The notes under the pieces were generated by a model, which saw only the letters and a program-made list of their open reading frames with translations, did no database searches and had not been told where the DNA came from. DNA of 64,000 nt from Phocaeicola coprophilus DSM 18228 = JCM 13818 (lineage in GTDB: Bacteria > Bacteroidota > Bacteroidia > Bacteroidales > Bacteroidaceae): contig NZ_EQ973650.1 of NCBI RefSeq assembly GCF_000157915.1, forward strand, positions 209,527 to 273,526, read 5' to 3'. Position 1 is the stretch's first letter, and every line of letters begins with the position of its first letter. Made by a program: the position numbers and the translations under genes. This document shows positions 26,859 to 34,304 of the stretch, one piece after another.

Positions 26859-28567
26859 TGGCAAACTTTTATACAGAACATCCGGAACTGCGTTTCCATC
26901 TGAATAACCCGTTGATGGAACGTATCTGCGAATTGAAAGAACGCAGCTATAAAGATAAAGACGAGTATGACTATGCTCCGCAGGATTTTGCGGATGCCAT
27001 CGACTCATATGACAAAGTATTGGAAATTACAGGTGAAATTACCGGAGAAGTAATTGCAGCCAATGCTGAAGGAGTAGACGAAGAAGGTCCGCACTGTGCA
27101 AACGGTCGTGTAGAATATGCATCAGGAACAAAGGCTAACCTGGATGCAATGGTGAAGGCAGGTCTGAACGGTATGACGATGCCTCGTCGTTACGGCGGTC
27201 TGAATTTCCCGATCACTCCGTATACCATGTGTGCTGAAATCGTGGCTCAGGCTGATGCCGGTTTCGGTAATATCTGGTCTTTGCAGGATTGTATCGAAAC
27301 TCTTTATGAATTCGGTAATGAAGATCAGCACAGCCGTTTCATTCCGCGTATTTGCGCCGGTGAAACCATGTCAATGGACTTGACTGAACCGGATGCGGGT
27401 TCTGACCTTCAGAGTGTGATGTTGAAGGCTACTTACGATGAAGCAAACAATTGCTGGCGCCTGAATGGTGTGAAACGTTTCATTACAAACGGTGACGCAA
27501 ACCTTCATTTGGTTCTGGCACGTTCTGAAGAAGGTACACACGACGGTCGCGGCTTGTCAATGTTCATTTATGACAAGAACGACGGTGGTGTAGACGTTCG
27601 TCGTATTGAGAACAAACTGGGTATCCACGGTTCTCCGACTTGTGAACTGGTTTACAAGAATGCAAAAGCTGAACTTTGCGGTGAACGCAAGCTCGGTCTG
27701 ATTAAATATGTCATGGCCTTGATGAATGGTGCGCGTCTGGGTATCGCCGCACAGTCTGTCGGACTGAGTCAGGCTGCATACGATGAGGCTTTGGCATACG
27801 CTAAAGACCGTAAACAATTCGGTAAAGCCATTATTGAGTTCCCGGCAGTTTACGATATGCTGGCTACCATCAAGGCGAAGCTGGATGCCGGCCGTGCGCT
27901 GTTGTATCAGACTTCCCGTTATGTTGATATTTATAAAGCATTGGATGATATCGCCCGCGAACGCAAGCTGACTCCGGAAGAACGTCAGGAACAGAAACGT
28001 TATGCAAAACTTGCTGACAGCTTTACTCCGCTGGCAAAAGGTATGAACTCTGAGTATGCTAACCAGAATGCGTACGACTGTATTCAGGTACACGGAGGTT
28101 CCGGTTTCATGATGGAATATGCTTGTCAGCGTATTTATCGTGATGCACGTATCACCAGTATCTATGAAGGAACTACTCAGTTGCAGACGGTTGCTGCCAT
28201 CCGTTATGTAACGAACGGTTCGTATGCAGCTACTTTGCATGAATATGAACTGATTCCTTGTGCACCGGAATTTGAAGGATATATGAACCGTATCAAGGAG
28301 ATGACCCGTAAGCTGGAAGCCTGCACCAATGCCGTGAAGGAAGCTCAGAACCAGGAACTGCTTGATCTGGTATCACGCCGCTTGTATGAAATGGCTGCTG
28401 TCTGCGTGATGAGCCATCTGCTTCTGCAGGATGCAACGAAGGCTCCTGAAATGTTCGGCAAGTCCTTGAACGTATATGTTAATTATGCGGAATCTGAAGT
28501 GGAAAAACATTTCAACTTTATCCGTAAGTTCCAGGCTGAAGAACTGGCTTCTTACCGTCAGGCTTGA
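26858..28567 (+). CDS. Acyl-CoA dehydrogenase family protein
   Basis: A 569-residue flavoprotein that probably oxidises (or, with ETF, reduces) a short-chain acyl-CoA. LTEPDAGSDLQSV is the first acyl-CoA dehydrogenase signature, WRLNGVKRFITNGDA the FAD-binding strand, and QVHGGSGFMMEYACQRIYRDARITSIYEGTT, in part, the second signature, with the Glu of IYEGT at the catalytic-base position. It is longer than the usual 380-residue enzymes because of a helical C-terminal extension of about 100 residues, as in Bacteroidetes homologues. Being in the etfBA operon, it is their likely redox partner; the acyl chain is not determined. Confidence 0.94.
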   Translation: MANFYTEHPELRFHLNNPLMERICELKERSYKDKDEYDYAPQDFADAIDSYDKVLEITGEITGEVIAANAEGVDEEGPHCANGRVEYASGTKANLDAMVKAGLNGMTMPRRYGGLNFPITPYTMCAEIVAQADAGFGNIWSLQDCIETLYEFGNEDQHSRFIPRICAGETMSMDLTEPDAGSDLQSVMLKATYDEANNCWRLNGVKRFITNGDANLHLVLARSEEGTHDGRGLSMFIYDKNDGGVDVRRIENKLGIHGSPTCELVYKNAKAELCGERKLGLIKYVMALMNGARLGIAAQSVGLSQAAYDEALAYAKDRKQFGKAIIEFPAVYDMLATIKAKLDAGRALLYQTSRYVDIYKALDDIARERKLTPEERQEQKRYAKLADSFTPLAKGMNSEYANQNAYDCIQVHGGSGFMMEYACQRIYRDARITSIYEGTTQLQTVAAIRYVTNGSYAATLHEYELIPCAPEFEGYMNRIKEMTRKLEACTNAVKEAQNQELLDLVSRRLYEMAAVCVMSHLLLQDATKAPEMFGKSLNVYVNYAESEVEKHFNFIRKFQAEELASYRQA

Positions 28568-28614
28568 TGATGGATGGTTTTCCTTCCGGTAGCGGAGGGA
28601 GAGCTGCACGATAA

Positions 28615-28674
28615 TACCCGGATTATCCGAAAGGGAAAATGGCTTCCCGGACGGATGATCCGGGTACTTTTTTT
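28615..28674 (+). terminator. Rho-independent terminator after the dehydrogenase gene
   Basis: TACCCGGATTATCC (28615-28628) pairs with GGATGATCCGGGTA (28653-28666); the loop holds a second small GGGAA...TTCCC pairing. TTTTTTT follows. Confidence 0.85.
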
Positions 28675-28774
28675 GTCGGGAGGAGTTTCACAGAAACGTA
28701 ACTATCGGGTTGCAGGATTGTAACAAGTTCCGGTTAACTTCGCAGTGTCTTAAAAAAATAAAGGAGGACTCATT

Positions 28775-28960
28775 ATGAATGAAGCGAATTATGTAGTGGA
28801 ATGTACACCGGACGGAGAATTTTACGCTTATCTGTTGGATTATCACCAGTGTTGCGCTTATGGCGAAACTGAAGAAGAGGCTGTGGAAAACCTGTCGGAA
28901 GTAGCCGATGAATTTTTCAATGAGGTCAGCCTGATGTACAGGATAGACGAAATGGCTTAA
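28775..28960 (+). CDS. Orphan HicB-like small protein
   Basis: A 61-residue protein resembling the N-terminal fold of HicB antitoxins: YVVECTPDGEFYAYLLDYHQC followed by GETEEEAVENLSEV, the typical beta strands then the T/E-x-E-E-A helix. AAAGGAGG lies just upstream of the ATG, unusually strong for this genome. There is no DNA-binding C-terminal part and no hicA toxin gene on either side, so it is not an obvious toxin-antitoxin pair. Role unknown. A hairpin follows at 29017. Confidence 0.8.
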   Translation: MNEANYVVECTPDGEFYAYLLDYHQCCAYGETEEEAVENLSEVADEFFNEVSLMYRIDEMA

Positions 28961-29000
28961 CTTATTCTTACGAGCATATACTGTTTTTCCAGTAATAAAA

Positions 29001-29056
29001 ACTCTCTTTCTTTCCGAGAGTCATGTCTGTGTGACGCAGGCATGGCTCTGTTATTT
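29001..29056. terminator. Overlapping bidirectional terminator hairpins
   Basis: Plus strand: 29017-29029 pairs with 29037-29049 and is followed by TTATTTTT, ending the HicB-like gene. Minus strand: ACTCTC/GAGAGT (29001-29021) is followed by a T-run and can end the anti-sigma-like gene. The two stems share AGAG at 29017-29020, so they cannot form together in one molecule. Confidence 0.65.
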
Positions 29057-29081
29057 TTCAGACAGGACGCTTTTCGGAACG

Positions 29082-29459
29082 CTACTTTTCTTTCTCCATG
29101 AATTTGCGGTATCTTAGGGTGTTCAGCCGGTAGTTGAGGACTGCCAGCAACATGAATACCGTCAGGAGAACCGGGAATGTCTGAAGCAAGGAACTGTCTT
29201 CCGGTATATTTTTCAATGTTTCTTCTATTCCGGAAAGATTTTTCATGTAAGTGAGGACAAGATAGGCCAGTGCACTTCCTCCCATCAGAATCAGAGTAGC
29301 GGCCCACAGGATGAAAATTCTTTTTTCGTTTCGCTTTTTGCGCAGAAAGGCTTCCTGCTCCACTTGCTGCATCATGCGATAGGTGAAGTTGCTGGGCAAT
29401 CTGAATTCCGGCTGCCGGCCGATTGCTTTTCTGAGTGCTTTGCTGTCTTCTTTTTTCAT
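29082..29459 (-). CDS. Small membrane protein, probable anti-sigma partner
   Basis: A 125-residue protein with a cytoplasmic N-terminal part (residues 1-45, charged) and two hydrophobic segments (about 48-70 and 91-110), ending KFMEKEK. The ATG overlaps the end of the upstream ECF sigma gene by 4 bases, the usual arrangement for a membrane anti-sigma factor. I see no zinc-binding HxxxCxxC motif, so it is not a standard ZAS-type anti-sigma; the role is inferred from position only. Confidence 0.75.
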   Translation of the reverse strand: MKKEDSKALRKAIGRQPEFRLPSNFTYRMMQQVEQEAFLRKKRNEKRIFILWAATLILMGGSALAYLVLTYMKNLSGIEETLKNIPEDSSLLQTFPVLLTVFMLLAVLNYRLNTLRYRKFMEKEK

Positions 29460-30010
29460 CTTGTTTCTTCCTCCTGTTTAATCAGTATATATAGTTTTTT
29501 GCGTATCCGGTACAGTTTGACCTTGATATTGCCTTCGGTCTGGTTCAGTATGTGACAGATTTCGGCAATAGGTCTGTCTTCTTCATAAAATAAGGTCACT
29601 AATGCCCGCTCATCGGGTGTCAGTTTCTCGAGTGCCCGCTGAAGTTGTTCGATCCGTTCCTCGTCTTCTTCATCCAGAGCACGGTCAATTTCGTTTTCTG
29701 TCAGGTTGTTCCATAACCGGTCGTCAACGGACAAGACTTCGTTCGGCTGTTTCCGTAATGAAGACAGGGCTGTGTTGTAGGCAATCCGGTAGAGCCAGGT
29801 AGAAAACGAACTTTTGCCGTTGAAGTCCGACAGGTGGCGGAATGCCTTCATGAAAGTGTCCTGCGTCAGTTCTTCAGCGTCTTCCGGCGATCCCACCATC
29901 CGGACAATCAGCGTAAAGATCTGCTGTCCGTAGGTGTCGAGGAAATACGAAAAGCGTTCTGTATTTCCGGCCAGAATGGATGTAATAATATGTAGTTCGT
30001 CGTTTTTCAT
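29456..30010 (-). CDS. ECF-type RNA polymerase sigma factor
   Basis: A 184-residue sigma-70 factor with region 2 (EDAEELTQDTFMKAFRHL near residues 45-62, then FSTWLYRIAYNTALS) and region 4 (LEKLTPDERALVTLFYEEDRPIAEI, in part, with the HTH after it near residues 125-175), and no regions 1 or 3. The start at 30010 is the ATG; the frame extends to a TTG at 30028, but this lies inside the promoter. Its promoter has the same bipartite site as that of the divergent gene at 30211, so it probably activates its own operon. The CGTCTAAAGGG box ends 4 bases before the ATG, implying a very short or absent leader. Confidence 0.93.
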   Translation of the reverse strand: MKNDELHIITSILAGNTERFSYFLDTYGQQIFTLIVRMVGSPEDAEELTQDTFMKAFRHLSDFNGKSSFSTWLYRIAYNTALSSLRKQPNEVLSVDDRLWNNLTENEIDRALDEEDEERIEQLQRALEKLTPDERALVTLFYEEDRPIAEICHILNQTEGNIKVKLYRIRKKLYILIKQEEETR

Positions 30011-30014
30011 TATG

Positions 30015-30048
30015 CCCTTTAGACGCAAAGGTTAAATAAAGGTTACAG
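30015..30048 (-). promoter_or_regulatory. ECF-type promoter of the sigma operon
   Basis: On the minus strand CTGTAACCTTT (30038-30048), 12 bases, CGTCTAAAGGG (30015-30025). The layout is -35/-10 of an ECF sigma factor. Both boxes and the spacing are identical to the plus-strand site at 30138-30171. Confidence 0.8.
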
Positions 30049-30137
30049 GTTTCGTACGAAAAAAATTCTTCGTAGTCTTTCCTTAATATAGGAGAATGCG
30101 AGAAAATTTCCGGAATCCAGTGAAAAAGCAGAAATGC

Positions 30138-30171
30138 CTGTAACCTTTCTCTGGTCCCTGCGTCTAAAGGG
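30138..30171 (+). promoter_or_regulatory. ECF-type promoter of the divergent membrane protein gene
   Basis: CTGTAACCTTT (30138-30148), 12 bases, CGTCTAAAGGG (30161-30171). Same bipartite site as the sigma gene's own promoter, with an unrelated spacer, so the boxes are likely conserved for function. Confidence 0.8.
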
Positions 30172-30210
30172 ACAAAGAAACAAAATTATTCACATTAAAT
30201 AGAAGGAATT

Positions 30211-30624
30211 ATGGAAGAATTAATGGTTGTTGCCAATGTGGCAATTGTTTTTGGAGTGATTTATAAATTGTTTGAACTGTATGTACGCCGTCAGGAACGT
30301 ATCATGCTGATCGAGAAACTGAGTTCCGGGTGGCGCCCCGAAGAGTTCAAGGGAAATCTGCTGCCTCAGTTCTCCTCTTCCGGTAACTGGGCTTTGCGTG
30401 GAGGATGCCTGATGTTGGGACTTGGACTGGGACTGCTGGTCGGATTCATTCTTACCCTGATGTTTTTTCAATCGTACATTGTTTCTGATGAATGGTCAGG
30501 CAAGATTCAGAATTCAATCAGTGTGATCTATGGTTCCTGCCTGCTGCTGGGTGGCGGACTAGGCCTGATTGTTGCTTATTTGGTTGAGATGAACCGTCTT
30601 CGCAAGGAGAAAGGCCACGAATGA
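30211..30624 (+). CDS. DUF6249-like small membrane protein, likely ECF target
   Basis: A 137-residue protein with hydrophobic segments at about residues 5-22, 65-87 and 104-123; the middle one is Gly/Leu-rich. A soluble stretch with ERIMLIEKLSSGWRPEEF lies between the first two. The pattern fits the DUF6249 group often found beside Bacteroidetes ECF sigma loci. Its promoter at 30138-30171 carries the same boxes as the divergent sigma gene, so it should be switched on by that sigma factor. Biochemical role unknown; it might sense or relay envelope stress. Confidence 0.8.
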   Translation: MEELMVVANVAIVFGVIYKLFELYVRRQERIMLIEKLSSGWRPEEFKGNLLPQFSSSGNWALRGGCLMLGLGLGLLVGFILTLMFFQSYIVSDEWSGKIQNSISVIYGSCLLLGGGLGLIVAYLVEMNRLRKEKGHE

Positions 30625-30652
30625 TTCAGCAAAAAGTGTGTCTGAAATAAAA

Positions 30653-30704
30653 GCAGGCAGACAAAAGCACCCTTCCGGTGATCTTTCGTCTGCCTGTTAT
30701 TTTT
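30653..30704. terminator. Terminator between convergent genes
   Basis: GCAGGCAGAC (30653-30662) pairs with GTCTGCCTGT (30688-30697), with TTATTTTT on the plus side and a weaker T-rich run on the minus side, so it may serve both the membrane protein gene and the sugar permease gene. Confidence 0.75.
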
Positions 30705-30733
30705 ATGCCGTTTCTGAACGGAAATTACCGTTC

Positions 30734-31945
30734 TTATTTGGTGCGGATCTTATAACCTGCCATACCGTAGTACAGGATGAAGAGGAAGCAGGGAAGACAC
30801 AGCCAGTAAGCCTGCTGCGGACCGGTGATATCTTTCAGCCAGCCGTAGAGGGTCGGGATCACTGCTCCACCGAACATAGCCATGATCAGCAGTGAAGAAC
30901 CGGCTTTCGTGAATTTACCCAAATCAGCCATAGCCAGCGGCCACAAAGCAGGCCACATCAGAGAGCATCCCAGTGCCATGAATGAAATGAAGTAGATCGA
31001 GATGTCAGAAGGAGTAAGTACTACCAGCAGTGAACCGATGATAGCCAGCCATGAGCAAACCTTCAAGGCTGTTGCCTGACTGATGTATTTCGGGATGAAG
31101 ATGATACCGCAGATATAACCGATTACAATACCGATCGGAGCGATCCATGCATAGTTGGCTGCACCTTCCAGACCCAGTGAGTTGGCATAGTCAACCAGGG
31201 TTCCCAGTGAAACTGTTTCAACACCTACATAAAGGAACAAAGCCAGACAACCCAGCAGCAGGTGGGGGAACTGGAAGACTGAAGTCTTTCCGGCAGCATA
31301 AGGACAAGCATCTGCAGAATCTTCGCTTTCGTCTTCACCGGCAGCTTTCACTTCAGGCAGGGGAGCGAAGAAAGCCATGATACCCAGAACGATGAAGGCT
31401 GCAATGATGATAAGGAACGGTTTTTCCAGGTCGTCGATGCTGATCAGGTTTACATCCTTGCCCAGCAGCCATACGATGAAGATAGAAGGGATAGGCCATG
31501 CCATCTTGTTGCAGATACCCATGATACTGATACGTTTTGCTGCACTTTCCAGGGGACCGAGGATGGTGATGTACGGATTAACGGAAGCCTGCAGATAAGC
31601 GTTGGCAGCACCGCTCACGAAAGAAGCCAGCAGGAAGAGAGAGAAACTCTTTTCGTTGGCAGAAAGGATAAACAGGTAGAAGGCAGCGGCGAAGATGAAG
31701 AATGACAGTGACATTGTCTTCTTGTAACCGATTGCCTTGATGGTCAGTCCGGCCGGATAACCGAATACCAGGAACGGAATGAAGGTAGCTGCAATGATCA
31801 GGTAAGAAGCGGCGTTAGAAATACCCAGTGATCCTTGCAATACGGGAACCAGCAAGGAGTTGATGCCCAATGCGAATCCAATCGCAAAGAACATGATTCC
31901 GATGAATGACAAAGGAATCATGAAGTTCGTTTTTTCTTGACTCAT
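30734..31945 (-). CDS. FucP/GluP-type sugar:H+ symporter (MFS)
   Basis: A 403-residue MFS permease with about 12 hydrophobic segments. FVSGAANAYLQASVNPYITILGP (in part) near residue 105-130 is the FucP/GluP-family signature, and an acidic loop (GEDESEDSADACPY) separates the halves. Relatives import fucose, glucose/galactose or N-acetylglucosamine. Given the hexosaminidases in the same window an amino-sugar or mucin-sugar substrate is possible, but the gene stands alone here and the substrate is not determined. It has its own promoter at 32029. Confidence 0.9.
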   Translation of the reverse strand: MSQEKTNFMIPLSFIGIMFFAIGFALGINSLLVPVLQGSLGISNAASYLIIAATFIPFLVFGYPAGLTIKAIGYKKTMSLSFFIFAAAFYLFILSANEKSFSLFLLASFVSGAANAYLQASVNPYITILGPLESAAKRISIMGICNKMAWPIPSIFIVWLLGKDVNLISIDDLEKPFLIIIAAFIVLGIMAFFAPLPEVKAAGEDESEDSADACPYAAGKTSVFQFPHLLLGCLALFLYVGVETVSLGTLVDYANSLGLEGAANYAWIAPIGIVIGYICGIIFIPKYISQATALKVCSWLAIIGSLLVVLTPSDISIYFISFMALGCSLMWPALWPLAMADLGKFTKAGSSLLIMAMFGGAVIPTLYGWLKDITGPQQAYWLCLPCFLFILYYGMAGYKIRTK

Positions 31946-32028
31946 GTTGTTTTTTGTTTTTTCAATGGTAATAGCATGCCCATTGAGTGAATAATAATAA
32001 GGTTAGTTATACATTTTGTTTTGAGCTT

Positions 32029-32057
32029 CAAAATTACGAAAAAATTTTTTATACAAA
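32029..32057 (-). promoter_or_regulatory. Promoter of the sugar permease gene
   Basis: On the minus strand TTTG (32054-32057), 17 bases, TAATTTTG (32029-32036). It sits in the 328-bp gap 31946-32273, which otherwise holds only repeat family 2 copy B. Confidence 0.65.
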
Positions 32058-32120
32058 GCGTTGCAAAGAGATAATTTGTAATATCTGGAAGGGAATGCAC
32101 AGGAAACTTTCCGGTGCCTT

Positions 32121-32210
32121 GAAAAACGCCGAAACGTTTTGCTTCAAAGCCCGAATTCTTTTCCTGAAAAGCCCGAAACGTTTTTAAAAAAGCTGGCGGG
32201 CTTTTTCAGG
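32121..32210 (+). repeat. Repeat family 2, copy B
   Basis: Three units at about 32121-32145, 32146-32166 and 32167-32185 on the theme AAACGCCGAAACGTTTT, then TTTTTAAAAAAGC, a loop and GCTTTTT forming a terminal hairpin. It lies 60 bases past the 3' end of the antiporter gene. Confidence 0.85.
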
Positions 32211-32273
32211 AGTTCCCGAAACTTTGGAAGAGCAGGAATCTCACTGCCTACAAAAATCCCGCCGCAGGCGAAG

Positions 32274-33734
32274 TCAGGTTTCTGCTGGTTTTTTGTTTTC
32301 CAGCATCACCAGCAGCTTGTCGCCGGGATGCAGTTCCATCTGTCCGTTCGGAATGAGAAATTCATTGCCGCGCTTGATCAGCATGACAAGGGTTCCCTTG
32401 GGGATATTCATGTCGGCAAGGCGGTTGCCGCCGGCCAGCATGTCAGGAGTCAGGGTCAGATCCTGCAGACGGGTGTCGATTTCGTCCGGAAGTTCAACAC
32501 CAAATTCATTGCCTTCCTTTTCCTGAGGCAGGTCCAGATGCAGCAGTCTGGCTACCTTGGCGATGGTCATTCCCTGTACGATCAGCGAAAGCAGGGTGAT
32601 GAAAAACACGATGTTGAACAGCAAGTGCGAGCCTTCCACGTGTGCCAATACCGGGTAAGTGGCAAAAATGATGGGAACCGCACCGCGCAGTCCTACCCAC
32701 GAGACGAACAGGCGTGCCCGTCCGCTCAGGTTCCGGAAAGGAAGGAGACAGGCAAAGACACTGACGGGACGGGCTACAATGATCATGAAGAGTCCGATCA
32801 GCAGGCCGATGACCACGATGTCCAGCATTTCGTGCGGATTGACAAGCAGCCCCAGTGTGAGGAACATGATGATCTGGAACAGCCAGGTAAGTCCGTCCAT
32901 GAAGGTATTGATTTCCTTGCGGAAAGCAAGTCTTGAGTTGCCGACCAGAATACCGGTGATATAGACAGCCAGATAGCCGTTTCCTTTCAGCAAGTCGGTA
33001 ATGGTGAAGGTGGCAAAAACCAGGCTCAGCAGCAGGATCGGATAAAGCGAACTGTTGCTGAGGTTGATCCGGTTGATAAGCCACACGGCGAAGCGTCCGA
33101 AGGCATATCCCACAACGCCTCCCACAAAGAACTGCACGAGTAGATCCTTGGCTATCAGTCCGACGTGGAGTTCGCTTCCGCTGCTGATCACCTGAATCAG
33201 GGCGATGGTCAGCATATAGGCCATCGGGTCGTTACTTCCGCTTTCAAGTTCCAGCATGGGACGCAGGTTCTCTTTCAGATTCATCTTCTGTGAACGGAGC
33301 AGACTGAATACGGAAGCAGAGTCGGTTGACGACATGGTGGCTGCCAGCAGCAGGGAAGTCAGCATGGGCAGCGTCGGGCTTCCGGTATACCAGGCTGTAA
33401 TGTAATAAATAAACAGGCCGGTAAGTACGGTGGTAATCAGCACACCTGCGGTGGAAAGCAGAATACCCTGACGGAGCACGGGCCTGATGTCCTGGAAGCG
33501 GGTGTCCATACCTCCGGTAAAAAGAATAATGCTCAGTGCCATCATACCGATGAACTGGGCATCAGAGGCGCTGTTGAATTGAAGTCCCAGTCCGTCGCTT
33601 CCGAAGAGCATACCGACCAGAAGAAAGAGAAGCAAGGTCGGGATTCCGAAACGGTATCCCGTCTTGCTGATGAGAATGCTGGAGAAGATCAGCACAGATC
33701 CTACCAGCAGGATATTTTCGGCTGTAAATGTCAT
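32274..33734 (-). CDS. CPA1-type potassium/proton antiporter with RCK_C domain
   Basis: A 486-residue membrane protein. About 12 hydrophobic segments (residues 5-390) form the Na+/K+-H+ exchanger domain; LELESGSNDPMAYML near residue 160 contains the conserved acidic ion-binding site (GSNDP). The last 80 residues are a TrkA-C (RCK_C) regulatory domain. The layout is that of NhaP2/CvrA antiporters, which export K+ in exchange for H+. The ATG at 33734 is preferred over a TTG six bases upstream. It begins 24 bases after the IbrB-like gene, so it may belong to that operon. Confidence 0.92.
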   Translation of the reverse strand: MTFTAENILLVGSVLIFSSILISKTGYRFGIPTLLLFLLVGMLFGSDGLGLQFNSASDAQFIGMMALSIILFTGGMDTRFQDIRPVLRQGILLSTAGVLITTVLTGLFIYYITAWYTGSPTLPMLTSLLLAATMSSTDSASVFSLLRSQKMNLKENLRPMLELESGSNDPMAYMLTIALIQVISSGSELHVGLIAKDLLVQFFVGGVVGYAFGRFAVWLINRINLSNSSLYPILLLSLVFATFTITDLLKGNGYLAVYITGILVGNSRLAFRKEINTFMDGLTWLFQIIMFLTLGLLVNPHEMLDIVVIGLLIGLFMIIVARPVSVFACLLPFRNLSGRARLFVSWVGLRGAVPIIFATYPVLAHVEGSHLLFNIVFFITLLSLIVQGMTIAKVARLLHLDLPQEKEGNEFGVELPDEIDTRLQDLTLTPDMLAGGNRLADMNIPKGTLVMLIKRGNEFLIPNGQMELHPGDKLLVMLENKKPAET

Positions 33735-33758
33735 ATGCAATTATTAGTGGTCAGATTC

Positions 33759-34304
33759 TTATTCGTCGATGGAAGGAATGGTAGTTTCCGGATCGGGGAT
33801 CGAAAAGTCAGAGTTAGTGAACAGTGCGGCAAGGCCGGATATCTGTTTCAGGCGGAGCAGTTCGTCCCGGTCCATGCCGATGTTCCGCATGATCCATTGG
33901 TCGGACATTCCGGCATTGGTAAGTTCTCCTACGATGTGTGTCATCAGTCCGATATCGTGTGTACCTCGGGCACGGTTGTGACGGATGGTGGAACTGATGC
34001 GGTTCGACAGATCCTTGTCGATGACAACAACAGGCAGCATTCCTTTTTCACGTTCGAAGATCCGTCTGGATGTTTTCAGCACTGTATAGCGGTGGAATCC
34101 GTCTACGATGATATATTTGTCATTCTCCTTGTCGTAATAGCACACGCAGGGCATGGTGAAACCGTCTTCCCAGATGGAAAGTTCCAGCAGTTTCATTTCC
34201 GGCGGGGCTACGACATTCGGGTTATAATCATTGGCTGTCACTTTTTCCACGGGGACAGCAATCACATTATATACAGGGCTTTTCTTTTCTTCTTTTACGT
34301 CCAT
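33759..34304 (-). CDS. IbrB-like ParB/sulfiredoxin-domain protein
   Basis: A 181-residue protein. Residues 15-115 form a ParB N-terminal domain: VEKVTANDYNPNVVAPPEM, VDGFHRYTVL (the GFHR box) and the following NRISSTIRHNRARGTH. The rest contains a helical HTH-like part (IVGELTNAGMSDQWIMRNIGMDRDELLRL, in part). Together with the PAPS-reductase-like gene upstream, with which it shares a 10-base overlap, it has the make-up of E. coli IbrA/IbrB, first described as regulators of immunoglobulin-binding protein genes, whose biochemistry is unsettled. The overlap sets the start at 34304. Confidence 0.88.
   Translation of the reverse strand: MDVKEEKKSPVYNVIAVPVEKVTANDYNPNVVAPPEMKLLELSIWEDGFTMPCVCYYDKENDKYIIVDGFHRYTVLKTSRRIFEREKGMLPVVVIDKDLSNRISSTIRHNRARGTHDIGLMTHIVGELTNAGMSDQWIMRNIGMDRDELLRLKQISGLAALFTNSDFSIPDPETTIPSIDE

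Noticed and set aside
31987-32187. 66-codon open frame between the sugar permease and antiporter genes
   Set aside because: It runs through repeat family 2 copy B, and its Lys/Phe-rich peptide merely reflects the repeat; similar peptides arise from the other copies.
33735-33740. Upstream TTG start for the antiporter gene
   Set aside because: The ATG at 33734 is two codons inside and is the more likely start.
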